Shown: positions 42,387 to 51,385, counted from the stretch's first letter. The stretch is DNA of 60,866 nt from an uncultured Porphyromonadaceae bacterium (GCA_949285425.1 CASEAJ010000102.1:1-60866), one strand, 5' to 3'. A program made the numbers and translations. Notes: generated by a model from the sequence alone, not told the origin.

Positions 42387-43631
42387 ATGAAGACGGATTT
42401 ACGAAAGAGGTTTGGACGCAATTCGTACCGGCGGGCTGCAGCCTGGCTTGAGCAGGCGGTAGAGGGCTTGTTTACCTTTTCGGGATGGATAAGCATCGTG
42501 ATAGTCCTGCTGATTACCGTGTTCCTGTTCAAGGAAGGGTTTGGGCTGTTTCAGGCTCCGACGGTGGAAAAAGGGTATGTGCTTTGTGTGAATCCATCGA
42601 ACAAGGTGGAACGCTTGGACGGGGCGCAGATAAAGCGGATATTCGATTATGAAATTACTTCGTGGAACGAAGTGGGGGGGGATGAACTGGAAATCCGCCC
42701 GTTCCGTTTCGAAGAGATATTCGATTATTATTCAGATGAAGAACTGGGGGCCGACTATGAACTGTTGCCCGAAAAACTGGCGGAAGTGATAGGCGGGGAT
42801 GAGTCTGTCGTGGCTTTTGTTCCCGAGCAGTACCTGCCGCAGGACCGTGCCGGCATCAAGGTGGTGGATACGGGACACATTACGCCGGGCGACTTTTTCG
42901 GAGGGCGCGAGTGGTTGCCTACGTCTACGCCGGCTGCCCGTTTCGGGGCCTTGCCGCTCATACTGGGCACTTTGTGGGTGAGTTTTTTTGCCATACTCAT
43001 TGCACTGCCTTTGGGCATGGGAGTTGCCATTTACATGTCCGAACTTGCCGGTGAGCGTATGCGCAAGGTGCTGAAGCCGGCAATAGAACTGCTGGCCGGC
43101 ATTCCGTCGGTGGTGTACGGTTTCTTCGGACTGGTGGTCATTGTGCCCTTGGTGCAGCGGGCTTTCAACCTGCCGGTCGGCGAGACGGCTTTTGCCGGAT
43201 GTCTCATTCTGGCCATCATGGCACTGCCCACGATTATCACGGTGGCCGAAGACGCCATGCGCAATACTCCACGTGCCATGCGCGAAGCCAGTCTTTCGTT
43301 GGGTGCCACCCAGTGGCAGACCATTTACAGGGTGGTGATTCCCTATGCCTCGTCGGGCATATCGGCAGCTATCGTGCTGGGCATTGGCCGTGCGGTGGGC
43401 GAAACCATGGCGGTACTGATGGTGACCGGCAATGCCGCCGTGATGCCGACTTCGCTTTTCGAGCCCATACGCACCATCCCCGCGACCATAGCGGCTGAGC
43501 TGGGTGAAGCACCGGCCGGAGGGGCTCATTACCAGTCGTTGTTTCTTTTGGGGTGTATCCTTTTCCTGATAACATTGGTCATAAGCGTTTCGGCCGAACT
43601 CATTTCGAAAAAACAACGGCAGGTTGTGTGA
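42387..43631 (+). CDS. pstC: Phosphate ABC transporter permease PstC with PstS-like insert
   Basis: The 414-residue protein is about 100 residues longer than E. coli PstC. Between the first membrane helix (about 33-50) and the next (about 187) lies a periplasmic segment whose residues 64-106 (VLCVNPSNKVERLDGAQIKR then IFDYEITSWNEVGGDELEI) align with PstS residues 102-144 (VVVHPSNPVKQLTREQLEG then IFTGKITNWKELGGKDLKI). The rest is a normal permease with the EAA-like loop REASLSLGATQWQTI. It starts 22 bases after pstS. Confidence 0.93.
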   Translation: MKTDLRKRFGRNSYRRAAAWLEQAVEGLFTFSGWISIVIVLLITVFLFKEGFGLFQAPTVEKGYVLCVNPSNKVERLDGAQIKRIFDYEITSWNEVGGDELEIRPFRFEEIFDYYSDEELGADYELLPEKLAEVIGGDESVVAFVPEQYLPQDRAGIKVVDTGHITPGDFFGGREWLPTSTPAARFGALPLILGTLWVSFFAILIALPLGMGVAIYMSELAGERMRKVLKPAIELLAGIPSVVYGFFGLVVIVPLVQRAFNLPVGETAFAGCLILAIMALPTIITVAEDAMRNTPRAMREASLSLGATQWQTIYRVVIPYASSGISAAIVLGIGRAVGETMAVLMVTGNAAVMPTSLFEPIRTIPATIAAELGEAPAGGAHYQSLFLLGCILFLITLVISVSAELISKKQRQVV

Positions 43632-43657
43632 GTAGCCGGACTTTTTTATAAAAATTG

Positions 43658-44557
43658 ATGGAACAAATGAAAGAGAATACAAATTCATTTAGCTTACAGG
43701 CAACGGGCCGTCGTGTACGTTCGGCCTTGAGCCAACAAGTGGCGTTTGGCATTATACGCCTGCTGGGCTTTGTGGTGGTCGGCCTGCTGGTGTGGATACA
43801 GGGATTCATCATAGTGAACGGTGTCGGGGTCATCAGTTGGGAATTCCTGACCGAGGCTCCGGCTGAGGGCATGACTTCGGGCGGCATCTTTCCCGCCATT
43901 GTGGGTACGCTTTGTCTGGTGGCCGGCAGCATGGTGTTTTCCTTTCCGCTGGGGGTGATGGCCGGCATTTACATGAACGAATACACCAAAGACCATTGGT
44001 CGGTGCGCCTCATTCGTGTCGTTACCAATAACTTGAGCGGTATACCGTCCATTGTGTTCGGACTGTTTGGCATGGCATTGTTTGTCAATACACTTGGATT
44101 CGGCGATTCGATCATTGCCGGTTCGCTTACGCTGGGACTTTTGGTACTGCCCATTGTCATACGCACCACCGAAGAAGCCCTGAAGGCTGTGCCCGATTCC
44201 TATCGTTCGGGCAGTGTGGCCCTGGGAGCCAGCAAACTGCAGACTATCTTCCGGGTTATTTTGCCATCGGCTTTCCCCAACATCATTACGGGACTTATCC
44301 TTGCCATCGGACGTGTTTCGGGCGAAACGGCTCCCATCCTGTTCACGGCAGTGGCCTACTTCCTGCCGAAACTTCCGACCAGCGTGTTCGACCAGGTCAT
44401 GGCGTTGCCCTATCATCTGTATGTGGTTGCAACGAGCGGAACAGACCTGGAAGCCTCGCGCCCTATAGCCTACGGAACGGCATTGGTGCTTATTGTCATT
44501 GTACTGCTGATGAATCTGCTGGCTTCGCTCATACGCAAGCGGATGAGCAAAAGATAG
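43658..44557 (+). CDS. pstA: Phosphate ABC transporter permease PstA
   Basis: I start at the ATG at 43658 (MEQMKENTNSFSLQ); 299 residues with six membrane helices and the loop YRSGSVALGASKLQTIFRVILPSAFPNIITG that docks on PstB. It follows pstC by 26 bases. Its stop codon TAG is part of the GATAGTGAAAG that opens the 82-base repeat at 44549, so the repeat abuts or supplies the end of the gene. Confidence 0.94.
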   Translation: MEQMKENTNSFSLQATGRRVRSALSQQVAFGIIRLLGFVVVGLLVWIQGFIIVNGVGVISWEFLTEAPAEGMTSGGIFPAIVGTLCLVAGSMVFSFPLGVMAGIYMNEYTKDHWSVRLIRVVTNNLSGIPSIVFGLFGMALFVNTLGFGDSIIAGSLTLGLLVLPIVIRTTEEALKAVPDSYRSGSVALGASKLQTIFRVILPSAFPNIITGLILAIGRVSGETAPILFTAVAYFLPKLPTSVFDQVMALPYHLYVVATSGTDLEASRPIAYGTALVLIVIVLLMNLLASLIRKRMSKR

Positions 44558-44639
44558 TGAAAGTCGAAAGCAGAAGCAAGTGAAAACTTGTTTTCAACTT
44601 GATTGTGCTGAGACGCATCCTAATCTTATCCAAAGATAG
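44549..44639. repeat. 82-base repeat (type C) inside the pst operon
   Basis: It begins AAAGATAGTGAAAGTCGAAA, overlapping the last codons of pstA, and ends CTTATCCAAAGATAG. It is closest in sequence to the copy at 53377. It occupies most of the 113-base gap between pstA and pstB. Confidence 0.8.
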
Positions 44640-44670
44640 AACAAGAACAACAAGTAAATGAAGAAGATAT

Positions 44671-45417
44671 ATGATTGAAGCAAAGAATGTGAATTTTTAT
44701 TACGGCGATTTTCATGCACTGAAGAACATAAACATGAAGATGGAACGCAACACCGTAACGGCCTTTATCGGACCGTCGGGGTGTGGCAAGTCAACTTTCC
44801 TGCGTCTGTTCAACCGCATGAACGATTTGATAGAAGGCACGCGCCTCACGGGCGAATGTCTTGTCGACGGACAGAACATCTATGACAAGTCGGTTTCCGT
44901 AGTGGAGTTGCGCAAACAGGTAGGTATGGTGTTCCAGAAACCGAACCCGTTCCCGAAATCGATATTCGAGAATGTGGCTTACGGGTTGCGGGTGAACGGC
45001 ATGAAAAACCGGAAAGAGATGGAAGAGATTGTGGAACGCAGCTTGCGTCAGGCGGCCTTGTGGGATGAGGTGAAAGACAAGTTGAAGAAATCGGCTTTCG
45101 ACCTCTCGGGCGGACAGCAGCAACGTTTGTGCATTGCCCGTGCCTTGGCTGTGTCGCCCTCGGTGCTGCTCATGGACGAGCCGGCCTCGGCACTCGACCC
45201 CATATCGACCTCGAAAATAGAAGACCTCATATACTCCCTGAAAAAGGACTATACCATTGTCATTGTGACACACAACATGCAGCAGGCTTCGCGTGTCAGC
45301 GACAACACGGGCTTCTTCATGCTGGGCGAACTGGTCGAATTCAGCGAAACGAAGAAAATGTTCCTCAATCCGGAGAAGGAGCAGACACAGAACTACATCA
45401 CCGGACGTTTCGGATAG
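44671..45417 (+). CDS. pstB: Phosphate ABC transporter ATPase PstB
   Basis: The 248-residue ATPase has Walker A GPSGCGKS (34-41), the Q-loop [15 protein letters not shown], the signature [15 protein letters not shown] and Walker [14 protein letters not shown], followed by the switch His in VTHNMQQA. It powers PstCA and, with PhoU, signals phosphate status to PhoR. It is separated from pstA by the 82-base repeat and from phoU by a palindromic element. Confidence 0.98.
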   Translation: MIEAKNVNFYYGDFHALKNINMKMERNTVTAFIGPSGCGKSTFLRLFNRMNDLIEGTRLTGECLVDGQNIYDKSVSVVELRKQVGMVFQKPNPFPKSIFENVAYGLRVNGMKNRKEMEEIVERSLRQAALWDEVKDKLKKSAFDLSGGQQQRLCIARALAVSPSVLLMDEPASALDPISTSKIEDLIYSLKKDYTIVIVTHNMQQASRVSDNTGFFMLGELVEFSETKKMFLNPEKEQTQNYITGRFG

Positions 45418-45469
45418 CAGTCAGTCGCCCGGCGACGGGACGTGTAAATGATAAAATGAATAACTTGCC

Positions 45470-45588
45470 GGTGTATCATAACGGGCAATCTGCTGCGTTG
45501 CTTTCGACGGTCGGCTTCGGTCACGTACAGAAGTACGCTCCCTCGGCCTCCGTCTCAGCGCCTTGCATCTTCCCCATTCTGATACACC
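45470..45588. repeat. Interspersed palindromic element, copy 2 (type F)
   Basis: Inverted arms GGTGTATCATAACGGG and GGTGTATCAGAATGGGG (from the other end) match the element at 3431-3577. The core is different: GCGTACTTCTGTACGTGACC read leftward, close to the GCGTAGCGGGCTACGTGACC core of the 30220 element. It lies in the pst operon between pstB and phoU. Confidence 0.7.
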
Positions 45589-45644
45589 TTACCAAAACAA
45601 GAAAGAGGGTGCATTTTTGATACCTCGTTAAAAATGGAACAAAT

Positions 45645-46322
45645 ATGAAAAAGATAGATAAAGAAATACAGCACCTGAAGGGTGAGGTGCTTGAGATGTG
45701 GTCGCTGGTCGACCAGCAGATACATCACGCCATGGAGGCTTTGCTGAAAAACGACAAGGAACAGGCCTATTCGGTTGTGTGCCGCGAACGTAAGGTAAAT
45801 GCCTGTGAACTGAAAATAGACAGCGAATGCGAGGACATTATCGCCTTGTATGCACCGGTGGCCATTGATTTGCGCTTCGTGCTTTCCATATTCAAAATCA
45901 ACACCAACCTTGAACGCTTGGGCGATTTTGCCGAAAGCATTGCCCGCTCGGTCATGAACCTGCCCGACGACACGGTCATCAGCGAGAACATCATTCTGGC
46001 TTCGAGGCTCGAGGAAATGTGCCAACTGGTGTTTGACATGCTTGCCCTGGCTCGCGAGGCCATTGAAAAGGAAGATGTGGACCTGGCCCAACAGGTCATT
46101 GCAAAAGACAACGGCGTGGATGAGATAAACAAGCAGGCCTTGACCGTTGTGGCGGCTTACCTGGAGAAACATCCCAAAGAGGCCTACCTCTGCCTCCTGC
46201 TCATTGCCATTATACGCAAGCTCGAACGCTTCGGCGACCATTGCACCAACATAGCCGAGGAAACCATTTTCTATCTCGAAGCCAAAGTGGTGAAGCACAG
46301 CGAAAAGAAATACGAAGCATAA
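45645..46322 (+). CDS. phoU: Phosphate signalling protein PhoU
   Basis: The 225-residue protein has two PhoU three-helix repeats, each with an acidic metal-binding signature (ALYAPVAIDLRFVLSIFKINTNLERLGD and IAIIRKLERFGDHCTNIAEET). It links the Pst transporter with PhoR to switch off the phosphate response when phosphate is plentiful. It ends the phosphate block and has a perfect palindromic terminator. PhoR and PhoB are not in the window. Confidence 0.95.
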   Translation: MKKIDKEIQHLKGEVLEMWSLVDQQIHHAMEALLKNDKEQAYSVVCRERKVNACELKIDSECEDIIALYAPVAIDLRFVLSIFKINTNLERLGDFAESIARSVMNLPDDTVISENIILASRLEEMCQLVFDMLALAREAIEKEDVDLAQQVIAKDNGVDEINKQALTVVAAYLEKHPKEAYLCLLLIAIIRKLERFGDHCTNIAEETIFYLEAKVVKHSEKKYEA

Positions 46323-46344
46323 ATCCAGCCACATCAGGGAAGGG

Positions 46345-46378
46345 CAGCAGGGACATGTCGGCCGACATGTCCCTGCTG
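46345..46378 (+). terminator. Terminator of the phosphate block
   Basis: A 34-base perfect palindrome (arm CAGCAGGGACATGTCGG) followed by TGTTTTATGTGTTTTC, 23 bases past the phoU stop. It opens a 612-base gene-free region to feoAB. Confidence 0.85.
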
Positions 46379-46507
46379 TGTTTTATGTGTTTTCTTCATG
46401 ACCCCATGAGATCTTGTTACATATGCTAATGATAAAATTCCTATATAAAACACTGAACAATAGTGCTTTAGTGTTCGCTCGGCATGTTCCGGCTATAGAC
46501 GTACAAT

Positions 46508-46727
46508 CGAGTTGCTCAACTCATGTGGACGAGTTGCCCAACTCATGTGGCCGAGTTGCCCAACTCAAGTGGCTGAGTTGCTCAACTCACGAGGCTGAGT
46601 TGGTGAAGTCAGCGGGCTGAGTTGGTAAAGTCAGCGTGCTGAGTTGGTAAAGTCAGCGTGCTGAGTCGGTGAAGTCACGGGAATGAGTTGGGCGAGTCAT
46701 GGAAGTAAGTCGGTGAAGTCACGCCGA
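46508..46727. repeat. 22-base-period dyad array, ten units
   Basis: GAGTTG starts at 46509, 46531, 46553, 46575, 46597, 46619, 46641, then GAGTCG 46663, GAGTTG 46685 and AAGTCG 46707: a strict 22-base period over ten units. The first four units are good dyads (CGAGTT-GCTC-AACTCA); later units read GAGTTGGTGAAGTCAGC, where the second arm has drifted, but the period is kept. It is the longest array in the window, in the gap between phoU and feoAB. Confidence 0.92.
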
Positions 46728-46873
46728 CAGATTTTCCGGACAGCAAAAAAGGCCTGGCCTGTGTCGCTGCGATGGAAGCGGAGAGAAGGCTCCGGCATGT
46801 CGTCCGGACATGTCACCGGCCGAAGAAATGCGACCTGAGAAATCTGTTTCGTGGAAATACCTACATTTGGTGA

Positions 46874-46904
46874 TTGCACAGCTCGTTGAAATGTGCGACC
46901 TTTG
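46874..46904 (+). promoter_or_regulatory. Promoter of feoAB
   Basis: TTG at 46874-46876, 20 bases, then GACCTTTG at 46897-46904 (one mismatch to TAnnTTTG). Transcription would start near 46911, a leader of about 24 bases. Confidence 0.6.
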
Positions 46905-46934
46905 CAAGCTGAATAATTCAGGAGAGCTTGAGTC

Positions 46935-49445
46935 ATGAAATTATCGGAACTTAAAACAGGTGAAAAGGCATCTATTGTCAAGGTGTCGGGACACGGAGGA
47001 TTTCGCAAACGCATTGTGGAAATGGGCTTTGTGAAAGGCAAAGTGGTGGAGTCGTTGCTGAATGCCCCGCTGAACGATCCGATTAAATACAAGGTCATGG
47101 GCTATGAGGTGTCTTTGCGGCGCAGCGAGGCCGCACTGATTGAGGTCATGAGCGAGGAGGAAGTGTCGCAGTCGCTCCACACCAGTGCCGAAACCCTTGT
47201 CGAAGAAGAAGAGGTGCGTCGTGCCGCCCTTGACCGGCGCAAGAGCATTACCATAGCTTTGGTGGGGAACCCTAACTGCGGCAAGACCACGTTGTTCAAC
47301 TACGCTTCGGGGGCTCACGAACATGTGGGCAACTACAGCGGCGTGACGGTCGATGCCAAGGAGGGGCATTTTGACTTTCGGGGCTATCACATCACGTTGG
47401 TCGACCTGCCCGGTACTTACTCCATTTCTGCCTATTCGCCGGAGGAGCGTTACGTGCAGCAATACATTACGGAAAAAATGCCCGATGTCATCATCAATGT
47501 GGTGGCCGCTTCGAATCTCGAACGCAATCTGTATCTCACCACACAGCTTATCGACATGAATGTGCGCACGGTGGTGGCGCTTAACATGTACGATGAACTG
47601 GAGTCGTCGGGAGACAAACTCGACTATGACAGTCTGGGCAAGTTGCTCGGCATTCCTTTTGTGCCTACGGTGGCCCGCAAACGTCAGGGACTGGAAGAGT
47701 TGATGGCCATGGCCATTAAACTTTATGAAGGGAGCGATGTGCTCGATGCTTCGGGCATGCTTATTCCCTCTGTGCGGCACGACCGTTTGCTCGACGATTA
47801 TCATCATGCCATAGAAATACCTCACCGTCACACGGAGGAAGCGCATCATTCCGACCTCGAAGGCGAGCAGAATGTGCATGAAACGGTGCGCCACATACAC
47901 ATCAATTACGGCGAACAACTGGAACAGAGTATCGAACGGCTGAAACCCTTGCTTGCCCGTGAGCACTCGTTGACCGCACTTTATCCTCCTCGTTACTGGT
48001 CGCTGAAATTGCTGGAAAAGGATCCGGATGCCGAGAAGGCGGTTGGCCGACTGGCTCATGCCGACAGGTTGCTTCATGCACGTGACAGGGAAATCAGACG
48101 CCTGGAACCGGCTTTGGGCGAGGATATTGAATCGTACATTACAGACGCCAAATACGGTTTTATATCCGGTGCATTGCGCGAAACGCTTGTCGAAGGTAAG
48201 AAAGAGGACAAATACCGCCGCACGTCGGAGATTGATTCCGTTGTGACAAACAAGTATTTCGGCTATCCGTTGTTTCTGCTGTTCATGTTCGTCATGTTCC
48301 AATGTACTTTTTTGCTTGGTCAGTATCCGATGGATTGGATTGAAGCCGGTGTGGCCTGGCTGGGAGGTATGTTGTCGGATGCCATGGCTCCCGGTCCGTT
48401 GCGCGACCTGGTGGTCGATGGTATTATAGGCGGGGTAGGTGGGGTCATTGTGTTCCTGCCCAACATACTCATTCTTTACTTTTTCATTTCGTTGATGGAA
48501 GATTCGGGCTACATGGCCCGGGCTGCCTTTATCATGGACAAAATCATGCACCGCATGGGCCTTCACGGCAAGTCGTTCATACCGCTTATCATGGGTTTCG
48601 GATGCAATGTGCCGGCTGTTATGGCTACCCGTACCATAGAGAACCGCAACAGCCGCATGATTACGATACTGGTCAACCCGTTCATGTCGTGCAGTGCCCG
48701 TCTGCCGGTCTATCTGTTGTTGGCCGGGGCGTTTTTCCCGGCTCATGCAGGTTGGGTGCTTTTCGGACTTTATTTTACCGGCATTGTGTTGGCCGTGGTC
48801 ATGGCACGGGTGTTCAAGCGTTTTCTTTTCCCGAAAGATGAAACTCCCTTTGTCATGGAGTTGCCTCCTTACCGCGTGCCGACCATGCGTTCCATTTTCA
48901 TTCATACATGGGAGAAAGGAAAACAATATCTGAAGAAGATGGGTACCGTCATTTTGCTGGCCTCCATAGTGATATGGTTCCTGGGATATTATCCTCGGCC
49001 TGCCGGAGGCGGAGAACTTACGGCCCAGCAACGGATGGAACAGCAGGAAAACTCATACATTGGACGGATAGGTCATGCCATCGAGCCGGTCATGGCACCC
49101 TGCGGGTTCGACTGGAAGACAAGTGTGGCGTTGCTTTCGGGGGTGGCGGCCAAAGAGATTGTTGTCAGTACGCTCGGAGTGCTTTATACAGGCAATGCCG
49201 ATGAAGATCATGCTGCGCTTTCCGAACGTATCAAAGCCGATACGTATGCCGATGGTACCCCTGTCTTTACTCCTGTTGTGGCGATTTGTCTCATGTTATT
49301 TGTGCTGATTTATTTCCCTTGCATAGCAACGATAGTCGCCATAAAAAACGAAGCGGGCGGTTGGCGTTGGGCCTTTTTTTCTGCGGGCTACACGTTGTTG
49401 CTGGCTTGGCTTGTTGCGTTTACGGTGTTTCAACTGTTCGGATAA
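46935..49445 (+). CDS. feoAB: FeoA-FeoB fusion ferrous iron transporter
   Basis: The 836-residue protein fuses FeoA (SH3-like, 1-75, KLSELKTGEKASIVKVSGHG) to FeoB. The GTPase has G1 GNPNCGKT (111-118), G3 DLPGTYS and G4 NMYD, a GDI-type linker with a His-rich stretch (EIPHRHTEEAHHSD), and the membrane part from about 425 with the two Gate motifs (GFGCNVPAVMATRTIENR, NPFMSCSARLPVYLLL). It imports Fe2+ across the inner membrane. FeoA-FeoB fusion is typical of Bacteroides. The next gene is its small Cys-rich partner. Confidence 0.96.
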   Translation: MKLSELKTGEKASIVKVSGHGGFRKRIVEMGFVKGKVVESLLNAPLNDPIKYKVMGYEVSLRRSEAALIEVMSEEEVSQSLHTSAETLVEEEEVRRAALDRRKSITIALVGNPNCGKTTLFNYASGAHEHVGNYSGVTVDAKEGHFDFRGYHITLVDLPGTYSISAYSPEERYVQQYITEKMPDVIINVVAASNLERNLYLTTQLIDMNVRTVVALNMYDELESSGDKLDYDSLGKLLGIPFVPTVARKRQGLEELMAMAIKLYEGSDVLDASGMLIPSVRHDRLLDDYHHAIEIPHRHTEEAHHSDLEGEQNVHETVRHIHINYGEQLEQSIERLKPLLAREHSLTALYPPRYWSLKLLEKDPDAEKAVGRLAHADRLLHARDREIRRLEPALGEDIESYITDAKYGFISGALRETLVEGKKEDKYRRTSEIDSVVTNKYFGYPLFLLFMFVMFQCTFLLGQYPMDWIEAGVAWLGGMLSDAMAPGPLRDLVVDGIIGGVGGVIVFLPNILILYFFISLMEDSGYMARAAFIMDKIMHRMGLHGKSFIPLIMGFGCNVPAVMATRTIENRNSRMITILVNPFMSCSARLPVYLLLAGAFFPAHAGWVLFGLYFTGIVLAVVMARVFKRFLFPKDETPFVMELPPYRVPTMRSIFIHTWEKGKQYLKKMGTVILLASIVIWFLGYYPRPAGGGELTAQQRMEQQENSYIGRIGHAIEPVMAPCGFDWKTSVALLSGVAAKEIVVSTLGVLYTGNADEDHAALSERIKADTYADGTPVFTPVVAICLMLFVLIYFPCIATIVAIKNEAGGWRWAFFSAGYTLLLAWLVAFTVFQLFG

Positions 49446-49476
49446 TGGAGTGGTGTTGATGTAATTGAACAGGGTT

Positions 49477-49644
49477 ATGCAGCAGGTGGCGGTTATCATA
49501 ATCGGTATATTTGTGTTTTCGTATGTGGCATGGCGTACATACAAGCTGTTGACAGGTGGCGGAAAGTCGGGCTGTTCCTGTGCTGGTTGTGATGCCGACT
49601 GTGCCTTGCGCGACTTGAAAATGCGGAAAGACAAGAAAACTTGA
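49477..49644 (+). CDS. FeoB-associated Cys-rich membrane protein
   Basis: The 55-residue ORF begins MQQVAVIIIGIFVFSYVAWR (one membrane helix, about 4-20), then TYKLLTGGGK and a Cys cluster CSCAGCDADC (33-42), and a basic tail KMRKDKKT. It lies 31 bases after feoAB on the same strand. Its plan matches the small FeoB-associated Cys-rich proteins (FeoC-like or p12 class) seen after feoB in many bacteria. The Cys cluster may bind iron or an Fe-S centre. Confidence 0.85.
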   Translation: MQQVAVIIIGIFVFSYVAWRTYKLLTGGGKSGCSCAGCDADCALRDLKMRKDKKT

Positions 49645-49665
49645 GAGTGTTATGAAGTATCAACA

Positions 49666-49704
49666 AAAAAACGCTGGTATCACAAGTGGATACCAGCGTT
49701 TTTT
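49666..49704. terminator. Bidirectional terminator between the feo operon and galM
   Basis: AAAAAACGCTGGTATC (49666-49681) pairs with GATACCAGCGTTTTTT (49689-49704), a 7-base loop, with A and T runs suited to both strands. Confidence 0.92.
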
Positions 49705-49727
49705 CTTTTTCTTTCAGGAAACCGGCA

Positions 49728-50861
49728 TTACTTCGTGTAGAATTTATAGATGCAGGTTTGTGTGTAGGTTTCTCCCGGATTCAAGCGTGTAGAAGGGAAG
49801 TTGGGCTGGTTGGGACTGTCGGGGAACTTTTGTGTTTCCAGTGCCAAGGCTTCACGGTAGTTTTGAGTTTTGCCGTATTTGCCCGTGCTCTTTCCGTTGA
49901 AGAAGTTGCCGCTGTAAAACTGAACGCCCGGCTGGTCGGACCATACTTCCATGACACGTCCGTTGTTCGGTTCATACAAAGTAGCTACCCATTCCACATC
50001 GTTGGCAGTCTTGCGGTCTATAACCCAGTTGTGGTCATAGCCGGCACCGTTTTTCAACTGTTCGTTGTCGGCATTGATCCGTTCGCCTATGGCTGTCGGT
50101 TTTCTGAAGTCAAAAGGCGTGCCGTCTACCGGGGCTATTTCGCCGGTAGGTATTAAAACGCTGTCTACCGGAGTCGTGTAGCTCGCGTTCAATGTTAAAA
50201 TGTGGTCGAGAATGGTTCCGTTGCCTTCACCCTTCAGGTTGAACAGTCCGTGGTGTGACAAGTTGACAACTGTGGGTTTGTCGGTAGTCGCTTCGTAGGC
50301 AAGCTTGAATTCGTTTTGAGGGGTCAGGGTATAGGTCATGTGCAGTGTCAGCGTACCGGGAAAACCATCATCTCCATCGGGTGACACGTAAGACATCTTG
50401 ATTTCGTTTTTGGTAACGGCATCTACGTTCCACACCACCATGTCAAGCCCTTTCAAACCTCCGTGAAGCGTTTGGCCGTTGTTGTTGATAGGCAGCTGGT
50501 AAGTGTTGCCATCGAGCTGGAATGTTCCTTTGGCAATGCGGTTGGCAAAACGTCCTACTACCGGTCCGAGATAGCGTTCGCCGGGGTTGTTCAGATAGGT
50601 TTCAATGTTGTTGAAACCGAGAACAATGTCTTCGTATTGGCCGTTCTTGTCGGGAGTAAAGAGAGAAACCACGCGGCCTCCCAGGTTGGTTACCTGCATG
50701 TACACTCCGTTGCCCGATTCAAGGGTGTACAAGGCAACCGGCTTGTTGTCGACTTGTGTGGAAAACGCCTGTGCATCCAACAGGACCGGCGTTGTGCTCT
50801 TGTTGTTGCAGGCGTACAGGCTGCACAGAGCGAAGAGAACTAAAAAGGCTGTATTCTTCAT
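49728..50861 (-). CDS. galM: Aldose 1-epimerase (mutarotase), lipoprotein
   Basis: The 377-residue protein has a lipoprotein signal (FALCSLYAC, Cys 18) and a galactose mutarotase domain with GRFANRIAKG, the catalytic His in NNNGQTLHGGLKG and VVNLSHHGLFNL, and the catalytic Glu region REALALETQKFPDSPNQPNFPS. It interconverts sugar anomers; the lipid anchor places it in the periplasm or on the surface, where it could treat sugars released from polysaccharides. It has its own promoter at 50904. Confidence 0.92.
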   Translation of the reverse strand: MKNTAFLVLFALCSLYACNNKSTTPVLLDAQAFSTQVDNKPVALYTLESGNGVYMQVTNLGGRVVSLFTPDKNGQYEDIVLGFNNIETYLNNPGERYLGPVVGRFANRIAKGTFQLDGNTYQLPINNNGQTLHGGLKGLDMVVWNVDAVTKNEIKMSYVSPDGDDGFPGTLTLHMTYTLTPQNEFKLAYEATTDKPTVVNLSHHGLFNLKGEGNGTILDHILTLNASYTTPVDSVLIPTGEIAPVDGTPFDFRKPTAIGERINADNEQLKNGAGYDHNWVIDRKTANDVEWVATLYEPNNGRVMEVWSDQPGVQFYSGNFFNGKSTGKYGKTQNYREALALETQKFPDSPNQPNFPSTRLNPGETYTQTCIYKFYTK

Positions 50862-50903
50862 ACTTGAACAATTTAGAAAATTTATAATTGGTTTTATTTT
50901 TTA

Positions 50904-50911
50904 CAAAAGTA
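50904..50911 (-). promoter_or_regulatory. -7 box of galM
   Basis: CAAAAGTA reads TACTTTTG leftward, an exact match 43 bases before the start codon. It overlaps no gene; the thioesterase stop is 40 bases further right. Confidence 0.6.
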
Positions 50912-50950
50912 GTTGTTTTTTATGTTGTGCCAGTTGGTTTTTATGTTTTA

Positions 50951-51328
50951 TTAATGAGCTTGTTGCAACTTGCCCATAAAACGTTCGGCATGGACGGCGA
51001 AGCGTTCGTGTGTACCTTCGCCGATGGTTTCGCCCCGGCTGTTGGTCGCTTTTATGCTGAAAGTGTATCGTCTGCCTTCCTGATGCGTGAGTCTTGCTTC
51101 GCAATGAATGGTTTCGCCGACGGCACTGGCTTTCAAATGCTGCAGGTTCATGCTGGTACCGACTGTCGTTTCACCTTCCGGCAGGTTGTCGACCAGTTTC
51201 ATGGCCGTATTTTCCAGAAAGGCAATCAGTGCAGGTGTGGCCAGCACCGGTAAAGTGCCCGAACCCATAGACTCGGCTGTGTGGCAGGGTTCGACAAGCA
51301 TGTGTTGTGTGAGGGTCTTTGTTTCCAT
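50951..51328 (-). CDS. Hotdog-fold thioesterase, FlK-like
   Basis: The 125-residue protein fits a hotdog thioesterase: MGSGTLPVLATPALIAFLENTAM (long helix with Thr and Glu), GETTVGTSMNLQHLKAS (beta-strand with His) and GETIHCEARLT. The spacing of Thr, Glu and His is like that of FlK, the fluoroacetyl-CoA thioesterase, whose relatives hydrolyse various acyl-CoAs. The substrate is unknown. It follows topB by 57 bases on the same strand and may be in its transcript. Confidence 0.78.
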   Translation of the reverse strand: METKTLTQHMLVEPCHTAESMGSGTLPVLATPALIAFLENTAMKLVDNLPEGETTVGTSMNLQHLKASAVGETIHCEARLTHQEGRRYTFSIKATNSRGETIGEGTHERFAVHAERFMGKLQQAH

Positions 51329-51385
51329 ATGACAGTTGAAAATAGATATTTTTTGTAGTTGACGCAGATAGACCTTGACCTGTCG

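Noticed and set aside
17827..46727. The 22-base arrays as CRISPR
   Set aside because: There are no unique spacers of constant length, units are directly adjacent, and no cas gene is present.
46941..49031. A 696-residue open frame antisense to feoAB
   Set aside because: Shadow of a clear FeoA-FeoB gene; no motifs of its own.
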